From contig JAPFBL010000049.1 of NCBI GenBank assembly GCA_026182355.1, positions 744,001 through 808,000 of the forward strand: a stretch of 64,000 nt of DNA. Direction: 5' to 3'. The translations under genes and the position numbers were made by a program. The notes beneath the pieces were generated by a model. The model was not told the DNA's origin, made no database searches, and worked only from the letters and a program-made list of their open reading frames with translations. This DNA comes from Hermatobates lingyangjiaoensis (Eukaryota > Arthropoda > Insecta > Hemiptera > Hermatobatidae). Position 1 is the stretch's first letter. Every line of letters starts with the position of its first letter. Positions 61,401 through 64,000 of this stretch are shown one piece after another.

Positions 61401-63130
61401 GTAATCCACAATACTCATGAACGAATTCGATTTCATGATTTTATCAGATTCATATGATGAAAAGTATTCTTGATCATATCTGTTTATTTATAGGTAGATG
61501 TGTAACAAAAAGTTTCTTCGCTTTACAGATCATGCTGTTGAATAGATCCAATCGATGCTGTACTTAAAAGTAACCCTAGCACTGAAGGTTTTCTACATCA
61601 TGGAAAAGACATTTTGCTGGGCATTATGTGAATTCAGATCCCATTTATCTTCTCCTGAACTTGAACTATAGGGAATTCAAAAAGTGTATTTACATATGAA
61701 ATCAGTTTTTAATAAATAAATAATAGCATTCAGCATGAAAAAAAAAACACAAAAAGACTTTTGTTAACAAATATGTTATTTTTGTATGCATTTCTAAAAA
61801 AACATTATTATGTTTGTGAACACAATGCTATACGAGGCTGAGTTGTTTGGGTTTTTTTCCAAACTTGCATTATAAAAAAGGTGTATGGTATTAAGGTGTG
61901 TGAATTTAACAACTATTTTTATCTCCAAAACTACAGACTATAGAATATTAGAAAAAATGCTGAAAGGATCTACATCAAATTTGTATATTATGATAAGAGT
62001 TTCCTTAATTCTTTACCACCCTAAAAGGCAAAACAACCCCAAAAGCTAAAAAAATCAATTTAGAGTAATACAAACTTATCCTTACTTCCCAAATTGGATA
62101 AGTGAGTAAAAACCGAATTTGTAAATTCGGAAATTCTCAAATGAAAATTCTAAGTAGCAACAGGAAATCTGTTGAATTTAGAAATGTACAGTTATGTTTA
62201 TGACAATATTAAAATCCTATCTGATGGAAACACAGTTAATAAGTGACCATAAAACATCAATGAAAACATTGCTGAATAAACCACATACATTCCTGTAAAA
62301 ATATATCATAAAGATGGCAAAAATTACAATATTGCTTTCATTGGCAACGATTGTGGTAAATAATTAGAATATTTAAGGTCATTACATTATGTAATAATAA
62401 TCAATCTTTCAATGAGAACATTTAAACTATACTATACTATAGTATACTATATATCGAAACTAACTGATCATAGGGAAAACAAAAAATATATTTTAAAAAA
62501 GTAATTTGTAAGACCAATACATATTTGAAAGTTGATAATTCAATAACGACTATAATAAAATAAAACACAATATATCAAACAGTTTAACTGAAATATTAAC
62601 ACAGCATACAAAAATAAGTAATCAAACATTAATAAATGTTTCATAGAAACTTTTACACGGAATTTTATAAATATCCTTGCATTCCAGTTCCCTGGGAGAG
62701 TTTTTAATTAACATTTTGAAAACCTTATTATGATTAGAGAAAAAACTATATTAAAATCAAGTTTACGAACAATCCTAGGATACAGGTCCAATGACTCATA
62801 CCGAAATACGGAATTAATATCAAACATTAATGCACCAATAATTTTCTATCAAAACATCTATCTAACAAGAAATAAAACAATTCCAGAATAATTGGAAAAG
62901 TTGGATTGAAAATAAGGAGCGCATTTAAGAAGATGAACTTTGTTAAAAACAAATGTCATTAAAACAATGAGCAATAATCAGGTGTACAGAACAAAAAGAG
63001 CTGAAACGAAATTAATTTAAATGAACAAAACCCAACAATCTCGTGTTTCAAATTTATAACAAATATATTAATTAAATCTAATTTAAAAAGAAATAGTTAT
63101 TAATTCATTTTTTCAGAACATACTTTTTTC
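58450..63130. other. AT-rich non-coding stretch
   Basis: No gene is supported. A palindromic actat repeat lies at about 62428-62452. A tiny block at 60372-60399 flanked by ttgcag and gtgaga could be a 28-nt microexon (VAKAVLRED), but it is too short to support. Confidence 0.5.
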
Positions 63131-63327
63131 CATTATACGAGGTGTATAAATAAAGTAGTGAGACTGGCAACGTCGCTTTCGATCTGGCAACGCTGGAGAC
63201 GCGTGGCCTTGAGTAGCGTCAGGTGCACGTGTGATGTGCCTCCAGTATGAATCTGAACTCGCCACAGTCATTTGTTTGTCCGTAGCGTTGGTTTTCGTGA
63301 AATGGTTTTTTCTTGAGCGTTTTAAAA

Positions 63328-63590
63328 ATGAGTGACCTCAAAGTTGAGCAGCGGTGTGCAATCAAATTTTGCTTCAGACTTGGACATAATGCAACCGAAA
63401 CTTTTGAAAAACTTCAGGAGGCCTATGGAGAACGTGTTTTATCAAGGGCACAGGTTTTTCGGTGGTTTAAGGAATTTTCAGAAGGAAGAGAGTCGATTGA
63501 AGATGAACCACGAAGCGGAAGGCCTTCAAGTGCAAACACCGATGAAAATGTCAACTGAGTACGGAACCTTGTGCGTTCAGATCGACGCTT
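63328..63590 (+). pseudogene. mariner transposase, N-terminal DNA-binding part
   Basis: From ATG 63328 the frame reads a helix-turn-helix pair: EQRCAIKFCFRLGHNATETF, then LQEAYGERVLSRAQVFRWFK and GRESIEDEPRSGRPSSANTD, which is the standard mariner paired DNA-binding region. A TGA at 63556-63558 interrupts it. The frame continues VRNLVRSDRRL, the usual next motif, up to the deletion at about 63590. I chose 63328 over upstream alternative starts because MSDLKVEQR fits the normal length of mariner N-termini. The stop and the deletion make it inactive. Confidence 0.88.
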
Positions 63591-64000
63591 AATCAGCACT
63601 TCTACCGTGAGGTCCTTGAAAGACTTCAAAAAAGAGTCCTTCGTGTGCGGCCAAACATCAAAGACAAGTGGGTGTTGCATCACGACAACGCGCCCTGTCA
63701 CACTGCCATCTCAATAAACGAGTTTTTGGCCAGTAAAAACATTCCTGTTGCTCCTCAGCCTCCTTATTCACCAGACTTGAGTCCTTGTGACTTTTTCCTC
63801 TTCCCGAGATTGAAAAATCACCTCAAGGAAACTCATTTCGGGACACTACAAAACATACAAACTGCTGTAACCGACCAGCTGAAGGCCATTCCAGAATCCG
63901 AGTTCCAGCAATGCTACAATGATTGGAAGGACCATCTCCAGCGCTGTGTGGCTTCCGAAGGGAACTATTTTGAAGGTGACAATATCACATTGCAATTATA
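63591..64000 (+). pseudogene. mariner transposase, C-terminal catalytic part (partial at window end)
   Basis: A different frame from the N-terminal part, open from 63591 to the window end. It carries NQHFYREVLERLQ, HHDNAPCH (second catalytic Asp, codon 63684-63686), YSPDLSPCDFFLFPRLK (third Asp, codon 63789-63791) and HLQRCVASEGNYFEGDN near the C-terminus. The two Asp are separated by 34 residues, the D34D spacing of mariner. The segment with the first catalytic Asp is deleted, roughly 120 residues relative to a usual length of about 345. Confidence 0.9.

Larger units (their letters stand above)
63136..64000 (+). mobile_element. mariner element, internally deleted, cut by window end
   Basis: The left end is tacgaggtgtataaataaag at 63136, a mariner-like terminal sequence after a TA (the usual target). 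An untranslated leader, an ATG at 63328, the transposase N-terminus, an out-of-frame internal deletion near 63588-63593, and the transposase C-terminus follow. The right inverted repeat should lie just beyond 64000. It is markedly less AT-rich than its flanks, in keeping with a younger insertion. Confidence 0.9.

Overview
This window looks like invertebrate nuclear DNA, most likely from an arthropod. It is very AT-rich, full of short A/T runs and (TA)n microsatellites, has no operon-like gene packing, and its recognisable coding sequence is almost entirely decayed transposable elements: Jockey-like LINEs, Penelope-like elements (PLEs) and mariner. A chelicerate such as a horseshoe crab is a guess from this repeat mix, not something the sequence proves. 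No complete host gene, rRNA, CRISPR array or bacterial-type operon is visible.

Layout. 1-18 kb is AT-rich, intron- or intergenic-like DNA with a Jockey fragment on the minus strand (4.9-6.2 kb), a tRNA-like SINE candidate (10.4 kb), a short hairpin element (11.6 kb) and three weak candidate exons on the plus strand (3.24, 12.6 and 15.1 kb). 18.5-26 kb holds a 5'-truncated Jockey RT, a mariner scrap lying against its 5' break, an RTE-like LINE C-terminal scrap and a Jockey 3' end. At 27.25 kb there is a 65-bp tandem repeat. 31.4-32.9 kb is a dense cluster: an element with 21-bp inverted ends, then three adjoining palindromic PLE-derived units. 35.2 kb has another Jockey 3' end. 36-45 kb is nearly featureless. 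45.1-49.4 kb is a second PLE cluster: a 194-bp duplication, four units of one palindromic family, long (TA)n tracts, a broken GIY-YIG PLE reading frame in a 40-bp inverted repeat, and a solo PLE tail. 53.2-54.6 kb is a third PLE cluster of three long inverted repeats. The right end (63.1-64 kb) is a mariner with a large internal deletion that runs out of the window.

The most notable signal is the PLE-related palindromes. At least six copies of one family (A), plus related families, form inverted repeats with arms up to about 148 bp. Most are bounded by (TA)n tracts. Many carry a CTGANGA...GAAA core at the end of a small stem, resembling the hammerhead ribozymes known from PLEs but with one extra base beside helix II. 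In two clusters a palindromic tail sits next to a palindrome carrying what looks like the PLE N-terminus (a shared YTNIY peptide running into (TA)n), as expected for PLE pseudo-LTRs. No working system of cooperating genes is present; these are remnants, but the repeated architecture is consistent and testable.
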